Position numbers and translations under genes: made by a program. This document shows, piece after piece, positions 48,311-59,440 of a DNA stretch of 64,000 nucleotides. This DNA is from Capitulum mitella (Eukaryota; Arthropoda; Thecostraca; Pollicipedomorpha; Pollicipedidae). The stretch is taken from assembly GCA_030062745.1 (NCBI GenBank), contig CP099846.1:19129621-19193620 (forward strand), read 5' to 3'. Position 1 is the stretch's first letter. Every line of letters begins with the position of its first letter. A model generated the notes under the pieces. The model saw only the letters and a list, made by a program, of their open reading frames with translations. It ran no database searches and was not told where the DNA came from.

Positions 48311-48679
48311 TTATACATATCCCATATCCCAAGGACCACAACGCCTTGGAAAACGAATTTTGCTGGGGACAGCTGGAATAATGTTCTTTGACTTTAATGA
48401 GCTCTGAATACACAAAATGCTGCGCGAATGTCATCCAGATAACAATAAAACCTAGTACACGATTTTATACCCCGCGCTGTACGAACCAACGACAATCAAC
48501 CCTCGTGTGCCAGACGTTGAAAATGCTGAATGGAGGCCATATTTTGCACGCATGATTTTCTCCCAAAGATGCATCAAGTAATGAGAAGGCCCTTTGGAAA
48601 CGTCTTCGTCGTAATTCGTCCATAGTACTGGCCACCACCCCAATGAATACAGATAAACGCACACACAAACAAGCAAGTA

Positions 48680-48703
48680 TATATACCTATATCTATCTAT
48701 GTA

Positions 48704-48748
<45 letters not shown>

Positions 48749-48773
48749 ATATACAGATAAGTAGATATATATA
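48680..48773. repeat. (TATC)n/(TA)n microsatellite
   Basis: TATCTATC units pass into about 16 TA units, then TATG. A run of 14 G follows at about 48834-48847. Confidence 0.9.
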
Positions 48774-48959
48774 TTTAAGAGAGTGCAAAATGAAGTGGGT
48801 TAAATTCAACAAGTCAAATGCAAATGGCGTGGCGGGGGGGGGGGGTTATGTCGGCCAATGCCCCTCGTCCGAGGCATTGCCTTCGCGATCGTTTTTCCTT
48901 AAAATAGTCCCTGCCCTCATCGCTAGCGCAGTCGGGATTTACAGCCCAGGTGCCCATAA

Positions 48960-49035
48960 GCTCCAGCAGTTGACCTATTGGCTAAGCCCTGGTCGCGGGA
49001 CTGTAGTCTCGGTACGTTCAAAGCTTCAGCCCACG
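48960..49035 (+). repeat. Weak tRNA-like sequence
   Basis: TTGGCTAAGCCCTGG and GTACGTTCAAAGC have A-box and B-box character at suitable spacing. Stems are poor, so this may be a SINE fragment. The flanking sequence 48051-49967 holds no recognised gene. Confidence 0.25.
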
Positions 49036-49967
49036 ATTAACGGGGTGGAGGGAGGGGGAGACCGGGAGCGGCAGTTGCACGCAAATACACCAACGGCTCT
49101 TGCTGTCCGTTCTTCAGCCCCCTTAGAGGTGATCGTTGCGTGAACCCTCACCAGGTCAACTGTCGGCCCGTTCAGCACCGTCAGCTGCGGTCTTGGTTTT
49201 AATTCCAATCAGAGCATTGATCGTCTTGTAGAAACCAGTGAAACCATCCAACTCGGGCCAATAACGCTTCCCGGGCGTTACTGCGCGACGCAGTGACGAG
49301 GACATTTAACAGAGATCAGCCGTATCAGTTTTGCAGCTTGTCAGCTGAGCATTCCACTGGCCCCACTGCGATGTCCAGAGCAGCTGAAAGCGACGTAAAT
49401 AGTCCAGGCGGTGACGTCACAAACTTCGGCTCGACGCACGAACGTCATCAAATTACCGCAGCTAACTACGTTATCTGTCGCTCGTGCACAGAAAGAGCAG
49501 CTGGAAGTTTGGCCGAAGAGCGTGCTGATCCCGTCCGATAATGATTACGAATCCCTGCGCACATGGCTCCTCCCCCGTCTGGCACTCTGGGTCATCTGCC
49601 CCGCCACAGACGGCGCCTTGTCGTCCAGCCCTGCTGTTTACCGGCCGGGTCACGTGCTCAGCAGGCGCGTACAAACGACCGCACGGCGCCGCCGCCTTCG
49701 CCGAGGGGCACCGGACGCCGGCCCCGGCACGCTCGTCTTCGTTACGTCACTTCAGGGCGACAGTCGTACGCGGTTCGTCGTGCCCGGATGCTCGGCGGCG
49801 GCGGTGGGAAGTCCACCGCGCGGCGGACGGCGGCCGGCCGCGACCCCCCCCCCCCTCGTCGGCTGACCTGGCCTCGCCCCTGCCCCGCTCAGGGGAGACG
49901 GTGGAGGACCAGTCTCGTCTGGCGCGGTCAGTCCGCTCCCGGTCGAAGCGCGCGGCGAAGGCGCGGC

Positions 49968-50948
49968 ATGAACGCGTCGGACGCCGTGGCGACGGCCGAC
50001 GCCTCGCAGACACTGGTCGCCGACTGCTCGCGACTGCTGGCGCTGGCGGCGCTGGCGGCGCTGGGGCCGCCGCTGCACACGTTGGCCGTCGTGCTGCTGG
50101 TGCTGGTGGGCGCGCGCCAGCAGCTGGGCCCGGTGCGGCGGCGCGCGGCGCACCTGCTGCTGCTGCACGCCACGGTGGCCGGCCTGCTGTTCAGCGCCCT
50201 GCACGGCCTTCCGCTGGCGCAGTGGGCCGCCGCCGGCGACCGACGCTCGCTCTCCGATGCCGTCTGCAGGCTGGACCTCGCCGTCGCCGACGCGCTCTAC
50301 GCCACGCAGACGCTGTTCCTGGCCGTGGCCGTGGCGTGCAGCTGGCGGCGGCCCGGCAAGTACGCGCTGACGCTGCTGGTGACGCTGCTCTGGCTACTCG
50401 GGCCCGGGCTTAACTTAGGCCACGTGCACTGGCGCACGGCGGCCGCGGCCACGGCACCGTCCCGCGCCGGCTGCGTCGACCAGCAGCACCACGAGCCGTT
50501 CCTGCGGCGCGGCCGCGTGCAGTCGGCGCTGCCGGCGGCGCTGCTGCTGGCGGCGGCGCCGCTGCTGGCCTGCCGGCCGCGGTGCCGGCGCTGGCCGGAG
50601 GGGCCGCCACCGCTGCCGCCGCTACGGCCGCTGCTGGCCGCGCTGGTCGCGACGCGCTCGGCCGCCTGCCTCGGCCAGCTGCTGGCGCTGCTGCTGGCCG
50701 CCGGCCGGGCCGGCGGGCTCCTGGACGGCGTGGCCGGCGTGCTGCGCGACGCCGGCGTGCTGCTGGAGGTCGTGCTGCTGCTGATCCTGTACCCGGCGCC
50801 CAGCGGACGGCTGTGCGGCGCTCTCTTGGCGGTTGTCGGTTGCGACGAGGAGGCGGCCGGCCAGGCAGTGGCGGCGCAGGGCGACAGGAAGGAGCACGGC
50901 ACGGCCCGAAACCAGGCCGCCAATGGCGCCGCGAGAACCTACCAATGA
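49968..50948 (+). CDS. Seven-helix GPCR-like receptor, single exon
   Basis: This intact 326-codon frame is extremely rich in Leu and Ala. Seven hydrophobic segments are visible at about residues 22-48, 60-85, 103-125, 131-150, 185-202, 219-246 and 252-290. Cys100, just before helix 3, and Cys169, in the second outer loop, are placed for the rhodopsin-family disulfide; Trp86 lies in the first outer loop, Trp142 in helix 4, and Asn2 is in an N-glycosylation site. The helix-3 end is CSWRR rather than DRY, and helix 7 has YPAPSG rather than NPxxY, so this is a divergent receptor or a receptor relative. The frame is open upstream to 49563, but the added residues are Arg/Pro-rich and unlike a receptor N-terminus, so the Met at 49968 was chosen. 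Helices 2-3 loosely recall peptide receptors of the vasopressin/GnRH type; the ligand is unknown. No intron signals are needed. Confidence 0.6.
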   Translation: MNASDAVATADASQTLVADCSRLLALAALAALGPPLHTLAVVLLVLVGARQQLGPVRRRAAHLLLLHATVAGLLFSALHGLPLAQWAAAGDRRSLSDAVCRLDLAVADALYATQTLFLAVAVACSWRRPGKYALTLLVTLLWLLGPGLNLGHVHWRTAAAATAPSRAGCVDQQHHEPFLRRGRVQSALPAALLLAAAPLLACRPRCRRWPEGPPPLPPLRPLLAALVATRSAACLGQLLALLLAAGRAGGLLDGVAGVLRDAGVLLEVVLLLILYPAPSGRLCGALLAVVGCDEEAAGQAVAAQGDRKEHGTARNQAANGAARTYQ

Positions 50949-53900
50949 TACCGCCGAACGGCCAGTAGTCAGCGTGCGAGAAGCTGACTGGAGATGAGCG
51001 TGCAACTCCCGATGGCCGTTGACGGAACAAAGGACTGTGGTGCCATGAGCTGCAGCCTTTGTGGCAACCAGGGATGTCGTGGCTACGGAAGGTTCGTATC
51101 AACGGCGGCACGCATCCTGTGTTCTTGTGCGTGAACACCAGCCTCCAGCGTGGCTAACTCGGCGTTTCACGAAGTTCTTCAAGAGGAATCTTGCGTTTCG
51201 GAGCTGCGCTGTGACGTTGCCCGTCTGGTTGAGGGCGTTTTTGTAAAGCGATTCCTTTGTGAGGCAGCCTGTATATTCCGTGTAAAGAGAGGGTCTTGTT
51301 ATGTTATTCGGAAACTGTTTGCAGATTGAAAGTGACGTTTTATGTTTTACACTGATGTAGATTATATTTCAGTGACAAATAATGCCACCCGCATTCGTGT
51401 TTATGTCCGGAAATAATGAGCAGACTTGGCATGCGTCAGGTATACGAGTAATTATTCGGGAAAACGCTCATTGTGTTGCAGGCCACAAATACAAAACTCA
51501 CGCCCAAACTCACATTTGTAAATCAATAGTGACCCGCAATAACAGTTCCCAAACCATAAAACAAATCATGTAATTACTGCGACATTTTCGAATCAAGTTG
51601 ACGCCCTAAATGGCATGGGTCTGCTGGCAGATGCAGCATGCAAACTTCGGTTACAGCAAACATTTATTTAAAGAGAGGTAATTGAAAATGGCGCGGCTTA
51701 ATGCTGTATTTGCAATGTATCCATGCTTGCTATCAGCTCGCAACTTAAACTTGCGAAAACATTACAATTTGCCAGCACTCTATAGGCATCGTGGTGTCTT
51801 GAGCCGGGATGACATGGGGGGTGCTTGGTTTATTATTTTGCTTTTCACGAGTAAAGCTTCGGGCGCTTTTTGCATGTTGTGTTTAAAGACGGGAAAAAAT
51901 CACACAAATCCCTATTTTCGGTTCGCAAACACTAGTAAGGATTGGCCATGTAGCCAGTTGATCACATCTGTACAGTGCGGCGTTGGTACTCAGAATGGTA
52001 CGTGGTACGTGGTACGTGGTACATTTAAACATCCAAGACCAAATTCATAATAGACTGTATGACTTCAATGCATGGTTTCAGTGACGTAAGAAGTCTCCAT
52101 ATGTCCCAAATTACTCACTGAAATATTTGATAAGCTTCCACTTGCGTCTAATGAGGCAGCAAGGCCAGGACTTACGGCGTACGCTTGCCAGCGAGACATT
52201 CCCAGGAGGACGTCTCGTGAGTATGCAATATTCAAGTGAGTTTCGAATTTCGCGCTTTCCTTGGAACACTTCAGGGGTATGTTCAAACGTTTCACTTTCG
52301 TGCCGAGAGATATTTCATGTTACTCGGGCGAGTGGGTCCAAGGGACAGAAAAGAGCCTCCAGGAAGCAAGCAAATGCCGAGTTGCTGGAAGCCATTCAAA
52401 GCTCTGGAGAAGCTCGTGAGATATTCGGTGCCGAGCGTCATAGGTTCACGGTACGTACACAGAGCGCAGGCCATAAGCCTTTTGGATCACCGGGTGGTGA
52501 AACCATGATCCATGAACGTGGTTGTCGAACTCTCGCAGAGATTATTGGATGAAGCGATAAAAACAATAACGACAATAACAATATTCACTTAAGTAAAAAG
52601 TCTGCATGATGTCCAAAAAAATGATAGCTTTGGTGTCACGATGAACATGTAGTAAAGACGGTTTCCGACGTTGCAGAATATGTGATGTAATTCATCTCAA
52701 CCAAGGGATTAGTAACAAACTGAAGTACGTGAGAAACGACTTTACTTGCATTTGATGCCCAACGACTCTGAAATATGAAACTGAGCATCTTCGTTTAAAA
52801 CCAGCGTTACTCAGCAAAGCGCAGCTGTTCAAGAATTCATCCTGACACCACTGAACTACCGTGAACAACTACTGTTATGACTTTCACCATTCAAGGAAAA
52901 TCAACCGGTGTAGCATTCAGAGAGAAATATGTTTTAAGCAGCAGATGCTAAATCCGACATCTGCATATTTGATCGACGTTCGAAACGAGGTTTCCGCCAC
53001 ACAATTAAGTGCAAAGTTTTGTTAATGAAGCAGATTTGCTTGCTGTGAAGAATTTGAAACAGTTAAGTTGTGGCAGGAGGACCAAGTACTCCGAATAATA
53101 ATGTTTCCTGCCTCAGCAAGTTAACGAGATCATAAGCCACCAATCGGAACATCAACTGGAACTTTTCGCCATCAAATGTTCTACTGTTCTGCTAGTACAA
53201 AATGTCAAAATCGAAGGTGACGTTTGTGCACTTGGCCGGTGGATGACCCGTCCCAATGTCGGATTTTACGCAGTCCGGCAAAACATACGCACGCACATAC
53301 ACACACATATTGTTATACCGCTTTCCCACCGTGCTCCTTAAGACTTTTCAAATAACGCACAGCTCTCGAAAGAGACATGAAATCCGGGACTGGAAGTCTT
53401 TTCACGCTACTCTACAGTCAAAGCTTCAAAAGGTCCGTATGGTATTTTCGGCGATGTGACTGGCAAACTGTGAGTCCGTCAGCAAAGTAAACCGTAATCT
53501 TTCCCTGCCATATAACAAGGTGCTAAAGCCACCGGATGGAAAATACAATGAAAACTGTTTTTTGGGAAATGTCGCTGACGCTGCTCTTGGAAGACTGTTG
53601 CACTGTCCTCCCGCTGCTGAGGTCTTTTTCCATCTGACCTCCTCTGAAATCTTTTCGAGCTCTTGCAGAACTCATAAGACCATGCAGCAGTAATATCCGT
53701 CTGTTTGCCGTAACCACGACTCTTGAGAATGTCTCCATTTTTCATAAAGTTCTGACCAGTAGTTAGGCGTAAGATAAATGCATCCTCCTTGTGACTTTTT
53801 TATTGTTGAAGGCAAGGATACCTTTAAAGAGGGTGGGGACAATTTCCTCCCTTCAAAATTATCGCTCCCCACTTCAAATTCTCTCGAAAGCGCAAGGAGG

Positions 53901-55880
53901 AACTGAGAATTCCCCTTTCAAATATTTTCAGAAATTTAATTCACGCCTGTTCCCCAGTCCGGCCTCCCGGGAAGCCTCACGTTGCCAGCCGGGGGTAACG
54001 TTACAGCGGCGGTGGGGCGGACGGGTGGGTTCTGGAACCTGAACCGACCCGCCCAGAATTCACGTTCGCCTTCATGCGACCGTGGATTTTCGGCCATGAA
54101 TGCCAATTCTACAGCGACGCGAAACCGCCTGAGGACGCGACGTTGAACTTCCCTGTTGTTCATACGCATTAAAAGCCCAAGTGTAGCGGCATTCTACGCC
54201 ATAAAATATGTCTGACATTGGTTTGACCTTGGTCACAGGTATGAAACGGACAAGTGCAGGCACGCCAGACAGACACTCGTGGAAAGCAAGGCCTCGCAGC
54301 TATTGTGCTGACTGCCTGCATGGTCAGTACGTGGGCTGGAGAGGGCCTTACGTACTAGCCGTAAAAGATCCGGTCTGGGACAAAGGACAAAGAAGACTTA
54401 TTGTTGCCTCGAACTGTTGAGTGTTAACAAAACGTTTGCTAATGCAGGAATAAACACTTCTATTGCCATAAAACTTCTGAGTGTTTTTTTTTTACTGACC
54501 TGATGATGCGCAGTTCAATAACATGTACGAGTAGGCAAGCCAATGTGTGAAATTTTGGACCACGATTAAAGTCGTCCCTAAAGACCTGACCACTGGCTGT
54601 ATGAAGCCTGATCCCTTCAGGGCTATAGGAGGCCGATGCCCCTGCCAACATTTGAGCTGGGGTAGTCCCATGCCGGCATGAACAAGAAGTTTAACAAAGA
54701 TGGCTAACTGTTAGAAAAAGGGAAAACCAGAAGCCAGACATAAAGCGCCCAAAATCCGAGTAGTTTTGGTCTTAGGGAGGTACATGATGCACCCAACTTC
54801 AGCATACTTCCTGCGTTATTGGTTTTCCTTCTTCGAATTTTCATTAAAAAATATCCTTGGCTGAAGAGTGACGATGTAATCGAGCCACGGCACGTAATCT
54901 TCAAAATGATTCTACGAACAATTCCAGGAGTTCAATCTGATTGCTAATGAAAGAGTCATATGATACTTCGGTCGTTATGACAACATTTTTTCCGCGCAGC
55001 GGACTTTTGAATAAACATTTGCTTTTGGTGGCGTCCCTTTTTCCGTTAGTGAACAGAATCAGTATAGGTTTACGGCCATCTTTTCAGGTATTGATGTAAA
55101 GTGAATGATAGGTTTTGAACACTCTCTTTATATTTTCATTACTAAATAATAAATGACCATAATATTTGTAAATCAGTACTGTCTAACCATAATGGCGGAC
55201 AACGGTGAGGAAACGAAGTTATTTTTTGCATATCTGCTTCCGTTTCCGTTTCCGTTTCCGTCGTTCTGTGTGGGGTGGTGGTTCGTGGTGGACGCCAGCA
55301 AGGCATGGTTCTGTGGTGAGTGGACGTCATTATTTGTCATTTACTTCAAAACCTGACGGCCTTCAATTGCACTGCGATTCCTGCTCGTCATGGATCCTCT
55401 TCTTCTATAATAAGTATTTATTATTAATAAATCAATGTAAATACTAATAGTCTTATTAAAAAATGGATGGGCGGTGTGTCATCGGGCCTTGCTCGCGGAC
55501 ATCCTGCTTACATCCCATTGGATGTGCGTTGACTGCTGATTCTGCTGTAATGTACGATGTACGCTGTACGCTGATTGAGTAACGTTTGGTACTTGGCATT
55601 TATTCCAAGATTCCTCAGGATGGTGGCTGTCCGTCGGAGAATCGCCAGATTGTGGATTCTCCGAACATGATGGCGCCGCACCCCGATGATGATGATGATG
55701 ATAACGAGACCTTACCGATAGCTGATGGGATCTCCTACCTAGCGCGACACGTTTCAAATTTTGCTGAAAATTAGTACCAGGGATTATCTGGTGCGTGCAA
55801 CTTGACTGCCACGATATCAGTTCTCTCTGACTTACCGATCACGAGATGTGCCCAGAGGGGTTTCTAGAACTTGTAATATT
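50949..55880. other. Intergenic; no gene recognised
   Basis: It contains a small GTACGTG tandem repeat (about 51998-52021), a TTTCCG hexamer run (about 55240-55261) and a GAT trinucleotide run (about 55687-55701). Frames of up to 141 codons lack motifs. No clear polyadenylation signal was seen close behind the receptor-like gene. Confidence 0.45.
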
Positions 55881-58330
55881 GGTATGTTCTGAGCTCCGTA
55901 CCACCAAGAAAAATACTTGAAATCTTATCAACTTATGCCTTTTCTAGGTCACGAAGAATCGTACAAAACGAACGCAAAAAGAAAATTCGCCTAGGTCAAT
56001 TTGGAAAAAATGACCTCGTGGCATAGGTCAAAGGTCACCGTGTCTCTTTTGTATAATTCTCGCTATTTAACTTTATTGCGCAGATAACACGTTTGGTACG
56101 TTGTCTTTCCGCAACAAAAATAATATACCAGGGTGCGAGTGTCCAAATGGCCTTCCCATGGTTCACAATATCGCGCTTTTCATTTATTCTGACATTCGGA
56201 CGTCATCCAAGAGACAAATCATCCAGGCAGGTTTGCCACACCCTCTTACGTTTACCTCAAAGTTGGTGAATGGGTTTTTCTAGGCCCTGGTTTTGATTCC
56301 TGGGTTTATAAGCTGGTTAGGTCAAGAGGTCACGAGATACAGATTTAAAATGTTAGGTCAGGATCGACGACCAACTGCGTATGCCACTATAACTCTATCA
56401 TAAAAAGTTATAGGGACAAAACTATATATCATGAAAAACAACCAAGAAACGTGTTCCCACAAAAGTTGACCTCAGATTAAATTTCTAATCTGACCTCATG
56501 AATAATTACTTAAAGTCATGGTGAACACATTTTGCATGTTAATATTTCTTTTAAATCCACACCAAAATAGGTTATATTGTTGTTAACATACTAAGGAAAT
56601 TTCATTATGTAATGGAAACTCTTTAGGGGACAACGGGGTCATTTGTCTTGACTTGATTTGACCCGTATGCTTCTTAACCTAGATTTACTCCTGGGTGCAA
56701 GCAATATGAGCATCATTTGAACGTTTTTTCTTGCGGAATATATGCAAGACATCAATATCCAAATTTCATTATGTTTTCATATGTTTTACCTCTCGCCAGT
56801 GTACGGCACTTGGGCAGCTTTAATAGTGCATGGGGGTTAGCTCCTGGCGATTGGCTCCTAATTGAGCTAGAGCCGCAAAACAAAAATAGTCGTGTTATTT
56901 TTCATGACAGGAAGCCAGTGGTATCCGCGTTAGGTCAACCGGTGACCTCCCAGGTCAGGTCAGTGACCAGAAGTTAGTGAAAATCGCGAAGCGTTTTGTC
57001 ATGAAGGCTATGGAACAAAACGTTTTACAGGAAAAAGCACAGGATTCACCGAAACCTTGCAAACATAATGGTACCCTTCATGGCTACTTTGATTAATAAA
57101 CGTCAGGTCAGGTGAAATCCTGGGGCCGCCTGGAACGCCAAAGAATCTAAAGCCTTCTGGCGGCTATAAAATTAACATGACTGTTTCGGAACGATTTACG
57201 ATATCGATGTCGAAACTAAGGCCTCAAAATGCCTCAGATTCCCGGAGGTCAAAATGGTCATCCTTGGTCATTTAGGGTCATTGGCCTTGGGTGACCTCAA
57301 AAGGATTACGAACTTAGTGGAACCCATAGCTGTGGTCTGTTTACACGTAGTTTGACCCAAATTTGCCTGTTGAGTGTCATTTGCTTTCGTATATTTGCAC
57401 TTAGACGACATTTGGGACAAAATTGGCGTTGAAAGGGTCCAGAAATGACGTCTTAGATCAGTGACCTGACATAACCCGGATTTGTTTTGTTTCAAAATGG
57501 CTGCAACAAATGCCGACAAGGGTAATTCAAGTTTCGATGCGCTACTCCCGTCCAGTTTTTCCGTGGTGCCGGAAAAGCCCGAGAGGGGGGTTCATCACCC
57601 CTCCCCTCTGCAATGACTTACGTTAACAAAGACGAGCATCCCTTAGTTATTGCCTCTTCCGTAAATAGTCTCAGACACTGCACCACTCGGCTCATGTAGC
57701 GTTCCGGGTCAGCATTTGCCACACATTGTGATTACCTTTTCATGATTGTAGACTGTCATGGAACTGTAGTGGCATATGGAGTACGTCGTCGGTCTTGGCC
57801 TCACGTTTTCAATGATCTGTATCTCGCGACCTCTTGGCCTAACGAGTTTATGAACCAAGAACCGAAATCAGGGCCCAGAACAACCCATTCACCATTTCTG
57901 AGCGAAACGTGAGATGGTGTGGTGAACTCGCCTGGATGATTTGTCCCTTCGGTGACGTCCGAATGCCAATATCAGTGAAAAGGACGATGTTATGGGTCAT
58001 GGGAAGGCCATTTAGACACTCGTAACCTTAGATATGATTTTTGTTTTGAAAAGACAGCATACCAAGCGTATTATCTTCGGAATACAAATTTAAGAGTTGA
58101 AATTATGCAAAGGTGACACGATGACCTTTGACCTTGGCCGCAACGCCATTTTTTCCCAAATTGGCCTTGGTGAATTTCCTTTCTGTATTTGTATTGAACA
58201 AATCTTTGTGACCTCGAAACTGTATGACTTGATGTTTTGTGTATCTTTCTTGGTACTACGGCATCCAGAACATACCCCAGTTGCGTCTAGTTTTAAAAAC
58301 GCCTCGGCACGTATCTTGCGACCCGTAAGT
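55881..58330. repeat. AGGTCA-rich dispersed repeat, block 3
   Basis: Many AGGTCA/TGACCT half-sites as direct, inverted or everted pairs, for example AGGTCAAAGGTCA (56027-56039), AGGTCAAGAGGTCA (56321-56334), TGACCTCCCAGGTCAGGTCAG (56942-56962) and TGACCTCAAAAGG (57291-57303). The sequence style matches 4.5-5.2 kb and 13.0-14.2 kb. No coding potential was seen. Confidence 0.45.
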
Positions 58331-59440
58331 TAGAGAGGGCTGATATTGTGCCAGTCGGATTTCACACACCAGGTTACCCCTAGTACAAATATTCAAGTGA
58401 AATCTGAGAGATGAGAATGTTAAATCGTCCTGCTGGTGCTGCGCTGGGTGCAGGACTACACCAACTTGACCTGGGGAAAAAATGTGTTTAAATCGAACCA
58501 ACGTAATTAAGCTTTAGCTTTTTGACTCCGCCAGTCAACCTGTCCCTGTATAAATGGGATGTTTGAACCAAAGCTCGTTTGTCTTTTTTGCGTTGGGTTT
58601 AATGTTCGTCATCTGCGGCCCACCAGATTGGTTGAAAAGTGGCATGAAATAATAGATGATCCTCAATATACTACAGGTCACTTCTGATGTACGTATATGG
58701 CAAAGTTCATGTACTATGAAAGTTCATGTATGTTTGACTACAAATTCCAGCCAGGAGCCGTCGTCAGGAGTGACGTGGGTTTCTAACCAAAACATTAAGT
58801 ACAATATAGTTCCTGAATCCTGCCATACATCTACATCAGAACAGTGTCTCTTGGTGTGTTGAAGGTTGTCTGTTTATTCATTATATACAATGAATATCGT
58901 TTGATGCCTCAAGTACATATCAGGCATAATGGTCACTAGGCAACCGACCTGGTGTGCTCCATATGACTAAAATTTAGCCCAGTGCCGAAAAAAAACTTTG
59001 ATCCAAGCTTTCAAGCTATGCAGTGAAGGCTTCTTTGGCGGAGCCAAAATCCATTATGTACTGGATTTGACTTAAACATACATTATGGTCAAGGCAAGCT
59101 ATCAGTATGTCCCTAACTAGTCCCCATTACTAGATCAATCTCTTGGAATTCTACTCCGCAAGCAACGCCCAATGACGAAGCATCTGGTCCAGGTTAGACA
59201 AGTTTTCAGATTATTATGAAAAACATCTTCAAGCACATCCGCACCTCCCGGCTGGATTTGGGATTGGTACCAAGTAGCTAAATTGTACAATAAATGATAT
59301 TCTCTGCACTGACAATAAACCAATGTAACCCACCAATGAGGTGGAATGGTTCCAAGTTTTCCAAAGTTCCAAAGTTTTCGTGAGTTATAGATGAACTTAT
59401 CTTACTGACCTCAACACCCACTTTTTTAAATTATTAAACT
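58331..59440. other. No gene recognised
   Basis: Short frames only and no repeats that stand out. Confidence 0.5.

Noticed and set aside
49541-50413. 290-codon plus-strand frame over the receptor-like gene
   Set aside because: An Ala/Arg/Gly shadow in another frame of the same G+C-rich exon. It has no membrane topology.
50410-51138. 242-codon minus-strand frame behind the receptor-like gene
   Set aside because: Low-complexity Arg/Ala/Pro antisense shadow.
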